A stretch of DNA of 64,000 nucleotides from NCBI GenBank assembly GCA_016703535.1, contig JADJBV010000001.1, forward strand, positions 5,818,001 to 5,882,000. Reading direction: 5' to 3'. Source of the DNA: Deltaproteobacteria bacterium. Its GTDB lineage: Bacteria > Myxococcota > Kuafuiibacteriia > Kuafuiibacteriales > Kuafuiibacteriaceae. Under the pieces are notes generated by a model. The model was not told the DNA's origin and did no database searches. It saw only the letters and a program-made list of their open reading frames with translations. The number at the start of each line of letters is the position of its first letter. Within the stretch, counting starts at the first letter, position 1. Both the position numbers and the translations under genes were made by a program. Positions 1 to 8,109 of the stretch are shown here, piece by piece.

Positions 1-1175
1 ACAGCGACGAGGCGCTGAAGATGGCGGTGGTCTTGTCGGCCCGTTACCTCACCGATCGGCACCTGCCGGACAAGGCGATCGCGCTGCTCGACCTGGCGGG
101 CTCTCGAGCGGCCCGGGCCGGGCTCCGCGCGGTGGACGGACGTTTGGTGGCCGAGTTGATCGCCCAGCGGGTCGATCTGCCGGTGGAGCGGCTGTTGGGG
201 TCGGATCGGGAGCGACTGCTCGGCCTCGAGGACCTGCTGCGCAAAGAGGTGATCGGCCACACCAACCAGCTGGCCCGGATCGCCCAAGTGGTCCGCCGGA
301 ACGCGGCGGGCTTTCACAGCCAACGTCCGCAAGGGGCCTTCCTCTTCGTGGGGCCCACCGGGGTCGGCAAGACCGAAACCGCCAAGGCCCTGGCCAAGAT
401 CCTCCACGGCTCGGCGGACAGCCTGATCCGCTTCGATCTCTCGGAGTACGGCGAGGCCCACGCGGTGGCTCGGCTGGTCGGCGCGCCCCCCGGCTACGTC
501 GGTTACGACGCGGGCGGTCAGTTGACCGAGGCGGTCCGGAAGCGCCCGGGCCGAGTGATCCTCTTCGACGAGATCGAAAAGGCCCATCGAGACGTTCTGC
601 AACTTCTCTTGCAGATCTTGGACGAAGGGCGGCTCACCGATGGCCACGGCCGCACCGTCAGCTTCGCCGAGACCATCGTGATCTTGACCTCCAACTTGGG
701 CTCGGACCTGGCCCGCAGTAAACGCATCGGCTTCGCTGAAGAGGCCGGCCAGACCCAAAACCTGGAGCAGGAGATCTTGGGGCGCGCCAAGCAGGCCTTG
801 TCCCCCGAGTTGTGGGGCCGCATCGAAGACAAGCTGGTGTTTCAGCCCCTCGCTCGGAACGAGGTCCAGGCGATCGCCCGGCTCTTGGCCCAGGACTCGA
901 GCCGCCGGCTGGGGGCCGAACGGGGCATCAGCTACGAGCTCGACGACTCGGCGGTGGAGTACCTGCTGGACCAAGGGGGTTACGACCTGGCCTTGGGTGC
1001 CCGCCCGATGCGCCAGGCCCTGGCCCGGATCGTCGAGGGGCCCATCGCCGCCCGGATCTTGGAGGGGCGCCTCCACGCCGACGAACGGGTCCTGGTCTCC
1101 ACCCGCCCCCAGGGCGGCCTGGTGTTTTTGGTCGGCGAAGACCGGACTTCCCTGAGCCAACGCCCGGGTCGGTGA
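1..1175 (+). CDS. ClpA/ClpB-type AAA+ unfoldase, C-terminal part (5' end outside window)
   Basis: The reading frame is open from the window edge, so the N-domain and most of the first ATPase ring are missing. What remains is the end of D1 (SDEALKMAVVLSARYLTD, then DKAIALLDLAG) and a complete D2 AAA+ module. D2 has Walker A GPTGVGKT, Walker B VILFDEIEKAH, a sensor-1 region ILTSN, and sensor-2 GARPMRQ. The D1-D2 linker is short and lacks the long coiled-coil M-domain of ClpB, which favours a ClpA-like enzyme. The tripeptide IGF in SKRIGFAEEAG sits roughly where ClpA/ClpC carry their ClpP-docking loop, but I could not align it. Family role: an ATP-driven cytoplasmic ring that threads protein substrates, with ClpP if the loop is functional. 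The family call is secure; ClpA versus another Hsp100 is an inference. Confidence 0.9.
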   Translation, partial: SDEALKMAVVLSARYLTDRHLPDKAIALLDLAGSRAARAGLRAVDGRLVAELIAQRVDLPVERLLGSDRERLLGLEDLLRKEVIGHTNQLARIAQVVRRNAAGFHSQRPQGAFLFVGPTGVGKTETAKALAKILHGSADSLIRFDLSEYGEAHAVARLVGAPPGYVGYDAGGQLTEAVRKRPGRVILFDEIEKAHRDVLQLLLQILDEGRLTDGHGRTVSFAETIVILTSNLGSDLARSKRIGFAEEAGQTQNLEQEILGRAKQALSPELWGRIEDKLVFQPLARNEVQAIARLLAQDSSRRLGAERGISYELDDSAVEYLLDQGGYDLALGARPMRQALARIVEGPIAARILEGRLHADERVLVSTRPQGGLVFLVGEDRTSLSQRPGR

Positions 1176-1233
1176 ATGTGGGGAGGGCGGGGCCGTTTAC
1201 TTCCGTCTCGCCCGTTGGGAAGCTGAAGTTCAG

Positions 1234-2223
1234 ATGCAACGGCAGGTCTTGGCCCTGGTGTTCTTGGTCGGCTGTGGTGGACCCAACGCCAGCCTGGAGG
1301 TCACCTTCACCGACGAGCTGGTCGAAGCGCCGGCCCGCACCGTCGACATCACCGTCGTCGACAGCAGTGATTGTGAGGCCCTCCTGTCGGTCCCCCATGA
1401 CGAGGCCAAGTCGGTCGGGTCGGTGTTGGCCCAACGACAAGCCGCTTACCCCTTGGATCCCGAGAGTGATCTGCTCGACGAGTTGCCGACCGGGCGGGCC
1501 TTGGCCTTCGACATCGCGGTTTATGACGCCACCCCGACGTTGATCGCCCGCAACTGCCAGGTCGCGGAGATCTCCGCCAGCAACGACACCCAGATCAAAG
1601 TGCCGATGTTGTCCCTGCCATTGTGCGCCACGCCCCCAACCGCCTTGGATCTGATGATCGTCCTGGATCTTTCGGTGGCCGCAGCGGTGGCCGACATTTC
1701 CATGGGCGGCCAGATGATCCCTCGGGTGCGGGCCTTTGTGGCCTCGGGATTTTCGGCGGGCACGACGGTCACGGTGGTCACCCACGGCCCAGCGGCGCCG
1801 ACCGTGTTGGTCGGGCCGACCTCGGTGTTGACGGAGGTGGACGCGGCCCTCGAACCCCTGCCCACGATGTACCTCGGGCAAGGCGAGCCCTACGAAGCGA
1901 TCGCGATGGGCACCAGCCTGCTGCGGGCCCGAGCGGTGTGTGGTCGCCGCCCCGCGCTGTTGACCTTGGTGGCCTCGCCCGACTCGGGGGCCTTGGGTTC
2001 CCTCGACGAAGCCTTGATCGGTGTGGCTGCGGCCCGGATGGAGCCGGCCGATGACATCTTCACCTCCGGTATCGGCGTCTCCGTCGATGGCAACACCGCC
2101 TTGGTCGACCTCTTGGGCGACACCTTGGGCGTACGCTACGGCGCGTTGGTGGAGGACACCTTGGTCAACGCCCTTTCGGCCAGCCGCTTGCGCTTTCAGA
2201 GCCTCATCGAGTTGGTCGACTGA
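1234..2223 (+). CDS. Lipoprotein with VWA-like domain
   Basis: A 329-residue protein with a short hydrophobic leader ending in a lipobox (LVFLVGC), so it is probably a lipid-anchored envelope protein. After a beta-rich N-terminal part, residues about 125-300 look like a von Willebrand A fold: a hydrophobic strand DLMIVLDLSVA, then MIPRVRAFVASGFSAGTTVTVV, then RRPALLTLVASPDSG. The metal-binding DxSxS motif is degenerate (DLSVA), so divalent-metal adhesion may be lost. It starts 58 bp after the Clp gene. A GTTCG/CGAAC stem begins directly after its stop codon, and a longer hairpin follows. Function unknown. Confidence 0.75.
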   Translation: MQRQVLALVFLVGCGGPNASLEVTFTDELVEAPARTVDITVVDSSDCEALLSVPHDEAKSVGSVLAQRQAAYPLDPESDLLDELPTGRALAFDIAVYDATPTLIARNCQVAEISASNDTQIKVPMLSLPLCATPPTALDLMIVLDLSVAAAVADISMGGQMIPRVRAFVASGFSAGTTVTVVTHGPAAPTVLVGPTSVLTEVDAALEPLPTMYLGQGEPYEAIAMGTSLLRARAVCGRRPALLTLVASPDSGALGSLDEALIGVAAARMEPADDIFTSGIGVSVDGNTALVDLLGDTLGVRYGALVEDTLVNALSASRLRFQSLIELVD

Positions 2224-2286
2224 GTTCGGCGACGAACCGCTCCAGCCGCCCCGTGACCCGGGCCGGGTCGTTCCGCCCGGTGCCCC

Positions 2287-2305
2287 GCTCGGCGCGACGC
2301 CGAGC
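2287..2305. terminator. Candidate bidirectional terminator hairpin
   Basis: Perfect 8-bp stem GCTCGGCG / CGCCGAGC with a 3-base loop, between the convergent VWA lipoprotein and FecR genes. There is no U-tract, so this is a GC-rich stem only. The position supports termination on either strand. Confidence 0.5.
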
Positions 2306-2332
2306 TCAAGGTAGGTCAGGTGGCCCAGCGAC

Positions 2333-3658
2333 TCAGAGTTGATCTTCGTCGATCGCCCCTTCGTCGTCGGCCGACTCTTTGGGCGCGGGCTTGGCAGGGG
2401 GTGGCGGCGGATCCGCAGGCCGGGCCGGGGGCTCTTCTTCCGCCTCGTCGTCGGTGACCTCGTCGGCCGAGACCTTGGGCCCGGGCACCTTGGCGGCGGG
2501 CGGTTCGTTGGGCAACGACGGCCCTGGTGCCGGGGCCTTCGGCGGGGCCTTGACCGGCGGCGGGGACTTCGTCGGCGGGGCCTTGGCCTCAGGCTTGGGG
2601 GCGGGGACCTTGGCCTCAGGTTTGGGGCTCGGGGCCTTCACCTCAGCCTTGGGCGGCGGCGGGGCGACCTCCTGGTTCGGCGTCGGCTCGGCCGGGGGCG
2701 GAGGAGGAGGATCGACCTTCGGCGGCGGGGCGGCCGCCGGCGGCTCAGACGGTGGCGGAGCGGGGGCCTCGGCCCGAGCGGTCGGGGCCGGGGCGCCCAT
2801 GGTGCGGAGCAGTTCTTCTAGGCTAGGCGACGGCCGGTTCGGCTCGGCCCGGCGGCCCAAGGTGTCGACCGCGACCAGGGCTCCGGCGGGGACCTCGTTG
2901 GCCTCGATCTCGAAGGTGAAGGTGCCGGCTGCGTTCAAAACAAGCTGTTCGAAGCCGCCGCCTCGATCCAAAAAGAGCTCGGCCAAAGGTGAGGTCTTGC
3001 CGGCGATGGTCGCCTTCTTTCCGATCCGAGTGACGCCGGTGATCGCCAACTCCAACTTCGGCTCGATGACCAAGGGCGCCATCTGCTTTTCGGTGATGAC
3101 CACCTCTCGGGCTCGGCCGAAGGTGACCGGAGCGTCGGGGCCCCGTTTTACGCCGGCCTCTCCGTCGAGCACCGCCAGGGTCACCTTCTTGTCCACCACC
3201 CGGACTGCGTAGCTGGTGCCGGAGATCTCCAGGCCACGGGCCGGGATGGCGACGGTCAAGGGCCGGGCCTTCCGCACCACCAACACTCGACCAGCGTCGA
3301 GCTGGAGCCAGGTCTCGATCCCGGCGGCGCCCAGGACCAACTCGGCGTCGTGACCCGCCTGCACCTCGGTGCCCCGGAAGGAAAGTTGCACTTCGGATCC
3401 AAAACCGCGGGTGCGGATCGCGATCGGGCGCGGGAGCAGGTCACCCGCCCGCACCGACCTCCAGGTGGCCTCTCGGCCCAAGGCCTCGACCTCGCCGGTG
3501 ACCGAAGTGACGGTCAGCGGCGGATCCCACATCGCTTGGCCGGCGTTGGGTGCAGGCACGGCCACCAAACCACCCGCCGCCAAGTTGAGGCCCAAACCAG
3601 CGCCTCCGCCCACCACCAGGGCCACCACAAAACCCAGGGCGATCTTCGGGGTACTCAC
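2333..3658 (-). CDS. FecR-domain membrane-anchored protein with proline-rich tail
   Basis: A 441-residue protein. Residues 7-35 are an uncleaved-looking hydrophobic anchor (IALGFVVALVVGGGAGLG). Residues about 68-172 match the FecR/FecR-like periplasmic fold (GFGSEVQLSFRGTEV, then LDAGRVLVV, then LEISGTSYAVRVVDKKVTLA). The last 170 residues are a Pro/Ala/Lys-rich stretch with an acidic end, like periplasm-spanning linkers. FecR-like domains usually sense or scaffold in the periplasm, but no sigma factor or FecA receptor is adjacent, so classical iron signalling is not supported. The GTG start lies 7 bases after TAGGAT, with no Shine-Dalgarno sequence, suggesting a leaderless message. Confidence 0.8.
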   Translation of the reverse strand: MSTPKIALGFVVALVVGGGAGLGLNLAAGGLVAVPAPNAGQAMWDPPLTVTSVTGEVEALGREATWRSVRAGDLLPRPIAIRTRGFGSEVQLSFRGTEVQAGHDAELVLGAAGIETWLQLDAGRVLVVRKARPLTVAIPARGLEISGTSYAVRVVDKKVTLAVLDGEAGVKRGPDAPVTFGRAREVVITEKQMAPLVIEPKLELAITGVTRIGKKATIAGKTSPLAELFLDRGGGFEQLVLNAAGTFTFEIEANEVPAGALVAVDTLGRRAEPNRPSPSLEELLRTMGAPAPTARAEAPAPPPSEPPAAAPPPKVDPPPPPPAEPTPNQEVAPPPPKAEVKAPSPKPEAKVPAPKPEAKAPPTKSPPPVKAPPKAPAPGPSLPNEPPAAKVPGPKVSADEVTDDEAEEEPPARPADPPPPPAKPAPKESADDEGAIDEDQL

Positions 3659-3665
3659 GGCTCGG

Positions 3666-3671
3666 ATCCTA
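3666..3671 (-). promoter_or_regulatory. TANNNT -10 box, leaderless spacing (FecR gene)
   Basis: TAGGAT, then 7 bases, then the GTG start on the minus strand. No clear -35 hexamer is visible. Confidence 0.4.
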
Positions 3672-3732
3672 TGTCGGCTCCGACGTGGGGGCCACTTTGC
3701 CGACCGACCCGCGGGTGGTACTGCATCGCACC

Positions 3733-4731
3733 ATGGCCTTGGGGATCGGGCTGCTGGGCCTGGGCAAACACGGGATCCGCTACGCGCGGCATTTGGCCCA
3801 AGGTGAGATCCCCGGGGCTCGTTTGGCGGCCGTCTGGCGGCGGGATCAGGCCCTCGGTGAGGCCACCGCCGCCGAGTTGGGCGCCCGCTACCACCCCCGG
3901 CCCGAGGCCCTCTTGGCCGATCCGGAGGTCCAGGCGGTGATCGCGGCGATCCCGGCGGGGCTCCACGGGGCGATCGCGCCCTTGGTGGCGGCGGCCCACA
4001 AGCCCCTGCTCCTCGAGAAGCCCTTGGCCACCGAACTCGAGACCGGCCAGGCGATCGTCCGGGCCTTTGAAGCCGCGGGGGTCCCGCTCTGCGTGGCTCA
4101 GACCTTGAGGTACGACCCCCTCTTGGCCGGGATGGCCGAGGCCTTGTCGGCGCTCGGGCCCCTCCGTGGGTTTGGCTTCGAACAACGGCTCGAACCTCGA
4201 GGGTTGCCTTGGGAAGATGACCCGCAGCGGGCGGGCGGCGGCGTGTTGTTCCAGACGGCGATCCACACCGTCGACGCCTTGCGGGTGGTGACCCAGGCGG
4301 CCCAGGTGGCGGTCGTGGCGGCCACGACCCGGGGCGTGCACTACCAAAACCTCGAGGACCACGCCTTGCTGCATCTGGAGCTCCACGGCGGGCCCCACCT
4401 CCAATCTGGTCCGGCCCTGGGCGACATCCGGGTCAGCAAGATTGGCGGCTCCCGACACCATCACTTCGCGCTTTATGCCGAAGGGGGTGGGATCGAGGCC
4501 GACTTCATCGATCGGCGCCTGACGATCACCAACGGGCGCCAACGCACCTCAAGCCCCATCCCGGAACAACCGACGGTGGCCTTGGTGACCCGGGCCTTCG
4601 TCGATGCTTTGCAAGCTGGCTTGCCGATGCCGATCACCGGCAGCGACGCCTTGGAGAACGTGCGGATTTTGGTGGAGGCCCGTCAGCGCAGCGGCGGTAA
4701 GAGCGAAATCGCGCCGGCGTTGACCGCGTAA
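3733..4731 (+). CDS. Gfo/Idh/MocA-family NAD(P)-dependent oxidoreductase
   Basis: A 332-residue protein from the ATG at 3733. A start 48 bases upstream is possible, but the Rossmann strand begins only at GIGLLGLGKHG. That glycine motif binds NAD(P). The EKP motif (LLLEKPLATEL) typical of this family is present and usually supplies the catalytic lysine. The C-terminal half (AGGGVLFQTAIHTVDALR) matches the alpha/beta substrate domain with its conserved His region. Enzymes of this family oxidise or reduce sugars, inositols or related carbonyl compounds in the cytosol; the substrate cannot be read here. The 3' end overlaps the convergent PATAN gene by 49 bp. Confidence 0.88.
   Translation: MALGIGLLGLGKHGIRYARHLAQGEIPGARLAAVWRRDQALGEATAAELGARYHPRPEALLADPEVQAVIAAIPAGLHGAIAPLVAAAHKPLLLEKPLATELETGQAIVRAFEAAGVPLCVAQTLRYDPLLAGMAEALSALGPLRGFGFEQRLEPRGLPWEDDPQRAGGGVLFQTAIHTVDALRVVTQAAQVAVVAATTRGVHYQNLEDHALLHLELHGGPHLQSGPALGDIRVSKIGGSRHHHFALYAEGGGIEADFIDRRLTITNGRQRTSSPIPEQPTVALVTRAFVDALQAGLPMPITGSDALENVRILVEARQRSGGKSEIAPALTA
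4611..4624. repeat. GCAAG-N4-CTTGC palindrome, spacer CTGG
   Basis: Perfect arms inside the oxidoreductase gene, encoding part of the peptide LQAGLP. Confidence 0.6.
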
Positions 4732-5864
4732 AAATAGCGCCCCTGGTAGGGGAAGTTGAGATCCTGCTCTCGCACCAGGCCGGCCTCGACCAAAGCCTCC
4801 AGCTTTTCGGGATAACTGCCGTGGGTGATGCGGTAGACGTCCAGGGCGCGGCGCAACACCCGCAGCTGGGCCTCGGACACGTGGGCCGCCACCACCTGAG
4901 GTTGATAACGAGCAGCCGAGCCCGGATCTCTCCAGCCGAGTTGGGTCGGCGCCCGGGTCAAGAGCCACGCGGCCAACACCACCAGCGCTGAGCTGACGCC
5001 GATCCGCACGCCGGCCTCGAGGAGGCGCCGGGCCCGGGCGCCCATGGTGTCCCGATCAACGTCGACGGTCTGGGGATCGCCAGGCTTGACGATCCGGATG
5101 TAGCCCTCGCCCACCAAGGTCGAGAGGGCCCGACAGGCCTCGAACTCTCCGAGCCGGCTGAGATCGATCAGGTTTTGGACGGTGCGTCCTTGGCCGATCA
5201 GGCCGTAGATCTTGCGTTCGTAGCTGCCGATGCCGTCGATGTCGCCCGAAGGACCGTCGCCGCCTTCGAAAGAAGAGAAGTCGAACTCGTCTTCGTTCCG
5301 CTTGGGTCGCTCCGGCGCCGGCGGCAAGGCCCGCATCCGCTCGACCTTCCAAGAGTACGCCGGGATCCGTTCGCGGATGCCCGGCCACTCGTCGGTCATC
5401 CGGATGCCGTTCATGACGATGGTCTCGGCCCGGATCGGCTTGACCCCCTCCGGTGACGGCTCGACCTCGACGCTCTCGAACTCGTAGGTGCCGACCTTCC
5501 ACTCGAAGAGCTGGTAGATGGTTTCGGTCAGCTGCATCGTCGAAAACTCGGTGATGATCTCTGGGGTCACCAGCCCCAGGTCCACCAACACCGCGCCGAT
5601 CCGCTTCAGGGTCTTGGCCTGCTCCTTGAGGGCCTGATCCAACTTCTCCTGGGGCAAGATGGCGGCCCGCACCATGAAGTTGCCCAACAACATCTGGGCC
5701 GGTCGGGTGGTGTTTTCGGCGCGCACCACCGAGCCGTCCTTGAAGTAGACCCGGACCGCGTCGACGTCGTTGGAGAGGACCAACACACCGGTCTTGGCCT
5801 GCTGGCTGATCAGCTGGAAGATGTCCGCGACGCCAAAGTCCTTGATGGTTCCCTTGAGGGCCAT
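4683..5864 (-). CDS. PATAN (DUF4388) domain protein with membrane segment and pilin/GspG-like C-terminus
   Basis: A 393-residue protein. Residues 1-150 form a DUF4388/PATAN domain (MALKGTIKDFGVADIFQLIS; FKDGSVVRAE), a module common in myxobacterial and cyanobacterial regulatory proteins. A charged linker and a winged-helix-like stretch (residues 215-262) follow, then one transmembrane helix (about 286-303). The end (about 325-393) resembles type II pseudopilin/GspG C-terminal regions (LRRALDVYRITHGSYPEKLEAL, then YFYAVNAG). It lies 2 bp after the TPR/zinc-ribbon gene, so the two are almost certainly co-transcribed and perhaps translationally coupled. Specific role unknown; a cytoplasm-to-envelope adaptor is a reasonable inference. 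Confidence 0.8.
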   Translation of the reverse strand: MALKGTIKDFGVADIFQLISQQAKTGVLVLSNDVDAVRVYFKDGSVVRAENTTRPAQMLLGNFMVRAAILPQEKLDQALKEQAKTLKRIGAVLVDLGLVTPEIITEFSTMQLTETIYQLFEWKVGTYEFESVEVEPSPEGVKPIRAETIVMNGIRMTDEWPGIRERIPAYSWKVERMRALPPAPERPKRNEDEFDFSSFEGGDGPSGDIDGIGSYERKIYGLIGQGRTVQNLIDLSRLGEFEACRALSTLVGEGYIRIVKPGDPQTVDVDRDTMGARARRLLEAGVRIGVSSALVVLAAWLLTRAPTQLGWRDPGSAARYQPQVVAAHVSEAQLRVLRRALDVYRITHGSYPEKLEALVEAGLVREQDLNFPYQGRYFYAVNAGAISLLPPLR

Positions 5865-5866
5865 GG

Positions 5867-8038
5867 CTACTTCTCCGCCACCGTCCGCAGCGCGATCAGC
5901 ACCAACAACAGGCTGATCCCGCCGGCGATCACCGCGACCACCGTGTTGCCGCTGCCGTCCACGAAGATCCGCCAGGAGTGGACGCTGAGCCGATCACCGA
6001 GGGCGATCCGAGTGGTGCAGGCCAAAAACGGCACCAACAACAGGGCCCCCCAAAACGGCCGACCGCCGAAGAGGTGGCCAGCACCCGCCACCAAAGAGAA
6101 GAGCCGCAGGTACCAACGGCGCCGCACTTGATAACCCCGGACTTGGTCTTCTTTGTGACGCCGGAGCGCGGGCTCCACGGCCACCGAAGTCAAGAACACC
6201 GAGTGACACTGGGTGCAGAACTGGGCCGGCGCTCGACGGGAAGCCGGGATGCCGCACTTGGGGCAAGGGGTCGAGAGCCGATCCGAACGACGAGCCACCA
6301 AAATCGCCGCCACCAAACCCAACACCGCGATCAAGGGCATCGCCAGCGGCGGGGTGCGTCGACCGATCGGCTGCCACAACTCGGCCATCACCGCCTCCCC
6401 TTCGGGCCAACCGCTGTCGACCAGGCGCTCCCAGAGGAAGGCCTGCCCCACCCGAGCCTCGAGCAGCTTGGACTTGAGGGGCAAGGTGCTCTCCCGCTGG
6501 GTGTAACGTTCGGTCAAAGAAGGATCGACCTGGCGAGCCTGCTCCAAGGTCTTCTTGCCGAGATCGAAGTCGCCGCGTTCGAAGTAGATCGACGATAGGT
6601 TGAGGGCCGGCTCGGCCTGAGCCCGAGGGCCCGCGGCCTGTTGGAAGGCCTTTTCCGCGGCGTCTTCCCGGCCCAGCAGGAACAACACCACGCCCAAGTT
6701 GTTTTGGGCCAAGACGCTGCCCGGGTTGCGGCGGAGTGCGGCCTGATATTGGGCTTCGGCGGCCAGGAGGTCACCCCGCTGCCGCTGGCGATAGGCCAAG
6801 ATCACGCTGGTGGCGTAGTCGCGGTTGGGACCCGCGAGTTCGGCCACTCGCTGTTCGGCGTCGCCAGCCAAGGCCTCACCGGCGGCGGTGGCGAGGGCAT
6901 CGGTGATCGATCCGTGGAAGGTGATCAGCGGCGAAGCCAGGTAGAGCAAACCGGGGGACGCGCCCAAAAACACGATCAAGCCCAAGCCCAAGGCCCGCTC
7001 CCGGGGCAGCTGGTAGCCGGCGACGAGCACCAACCCCAAGATCAAGACGGGCATCACGCCGAGCCCCAAGACCGCGGGCAACGCCAAGGCCAACAAAAGG
7101 GCGATGGCGATCTCCCCGGCGCTGATGAACCCCGGGAAGACCTCGGCGATGTCGTGGGCCGGGTAGCGGAGATACTTGAAGAGCTGAAGAGCGACGAACA
7201 GGACGGCCAGGCCGAGCAGGCCGCAACCCAACAAGAGGGCCACGCTGGAAAGCAGGGAGAGCAGGTTTCGAAAGTTGGAGAGCTGGGCCATCACCAGCTG
7301 CACCATCGCCCCGAGGAGCGGGCCCAAACGCCCCAAACCACTCTCCGCGTAGGCCCGGGTCCGCATCCAATGGCCGGCCACCAGATCGGGCGAAAGGCGC
7401 ACCGCCGCGTCGGCCAAGACCTCGGCCCGGGGCGTTAGGCCGGCGGCGATCGCCTGCTGGGCCTCGTGGATCAGCTGGGCCGAGGCCAACACCACGTTGG
7501 GTGCCCCGATCTGTTTGCGGGTCTCTTCGATCAAAGAGAGCTCGACGTCGGCCATGGCCGTGTCGCCGCTGCGGACCGCCGCACCTCGGGCCTCGATGCG
7601 CTCCAGCAGATCTTTTTCGCTGATCACCGACACCGGCTCGGGTGGAGGCGGGGGGTCGGGCAGGCGGGGTTCGCTGGGTCGTGGGGGTGGCTCTCGAACG
7701 GGCCGGGCCCCAGCGTCGGGGGCGAGCTCGGCCTGATCTTCTTCGTCCTCGCTGGGGGGCGCTTCGCTAGGGGGCGCCGCCTCTTCGTCGGGTTCTTCGG
7801 TCACCGTCTCGTCGGCCGGGGGCGCTTTGGCCGGCGTGGGCTTGGGCGGGGGCTTGCGATCCGGCACCTTGGCCGGCGGCGGCTCAGGTTCGGGTTCGGG
7901 TTCGGGTTCGGCTTCGGGCTCGTCCTCTTCGTCGTCGGTGACCACCTCTTCGGGGTCGGTCTGGGCCCAGACAAGGTGGGGCGCTTGGCCAAGGCAGCAG
8001 ATCAGCCCCAAAAGGCCCGCGGCACGGAGGAACCGCAT
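5867..8038 (-). CDS. Polytopic TPR protein with acidic Pro-Glu linker and zinc ribbon
   Basis: A 723-residue protein with a cleavable-looking signal sequence (MRFLRAAGLLGLICCLGQ). A Glu/Pro-rich linker (residues 27-135) includes six Pro-Glu dipeptides encoded by a hexanucleotide repeat. Several membrane helices lie between about 258 and 375. TPR units follow (about 405-515, for example AEAQYQAALRRNPGSVLAQNNLGV). Another helix leads to a zinc-ribbon motif with Cys at 592, 595, 608 and 611 (CPKC...CTQC) and two C-terminal membrane helices. Similar layouts occur in myxobacterial inner-membrane scaffold proteins. It lies 71 bp after the giant TPR gene and 2 bp before the PATAN gene. The three genes probably form one operon working at the inner membrane. 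Confidence 0.75.
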   Translation of the reverse strand: MRFLRAAGLLGLICCLGQAPHLVWAQTDPEEVVTDDEEDEPEAEPEPEPEPEPPPAKVPDRKPPPKPTPAKAPPADETVTEEPDEEAAPPSEAPPSEDEEDQAELAPDAGARPVREPPPRPSEPRLPDPPPPPEPVSVISEKDLLERIEARGAAVRSGDTAMADVELSLIEETRKQIGAPNVVLASAQLIHEAQQAIAAGLTPRAEVLADAAVRLSPDLVAGHWMRTRAYAESGLGRLGPLLGAMVQLVMAQLSNFRNLLSLLSSVALLLGCGLLGLAVLFVALQLFKYLRYPAHDIAEVFPGFISAGEIAIALLLALALPAVLGLGVMPVLILGLVLVAGYQLPRERALGLGLIVFLGASPGLLYLASPLITFHGSITDALATAAGEALAGDAEQRVAELAGPNRDYATSVILAYRQRQRGDLLAAEAQYQAALRRNPGSVLAQNNLGVVLFLLGREDAAEKAFQQAAGPRAQAEPALNLSSIYFERGDFDLGKKTLEQARQVDPSLTERYTQRESTLPLKSKLLEARVGQAFLWERLVDSGWPEGEAVMAELWQPIGRRTPPLAMPLIAVLGLVAAILVARRSDRLSTPCPKCGIPASRRAPAQFCTQCHSVFLTSVAVEPALRRHKEDQVRGYQVRRRWYLRLFSLVAGAGHLFGGRPFWGALLLVPFLACTTRIALGDRLSVHSWRIFVDGSGNTVVAVIAGGISLLLVLIALRTVAEK
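7887..7922 (+). repeat. Hexanucleotide tandem repeat (GGTTCG)n
   Basis: Four perfect GGTTCG units followed by two one-base variants. On the coding strand they give alternating Pro-Glu codons in the linker of the TPR/zinc-ribbon protein. Slippage by whole units would keep the frame and change linker length. Confidence 0.8.
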
Positions 8039-8109
8039 GCGCAGTGAAGAGCGGTAGCAGGAGTCAGAAATCCCAGCAACATATCGGCCGCCGCGAGGGG
8101 CTGGGCCGC

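Noticed and set aside
599..612. GCAAC-TTCT-CTTGC as a palindrome copy
   Set aside because: One arm mismatch and in a Leu/Gln codon run of the Clp gene, so kept only as a weak near-copy.
2333..3658. FecR/FecI iron-signalling system
   Set aside because: Only the FecR-like domain is present; no ECF sigma factor or TonB receptor lies nearby.
77..3980. Several GCGATCGC octamers resembling the cyanobacterial HIP1 repeat
   Set aside because: The count seen is close to chance for this base composition, and codons GCG/ATC/GCC favour it.
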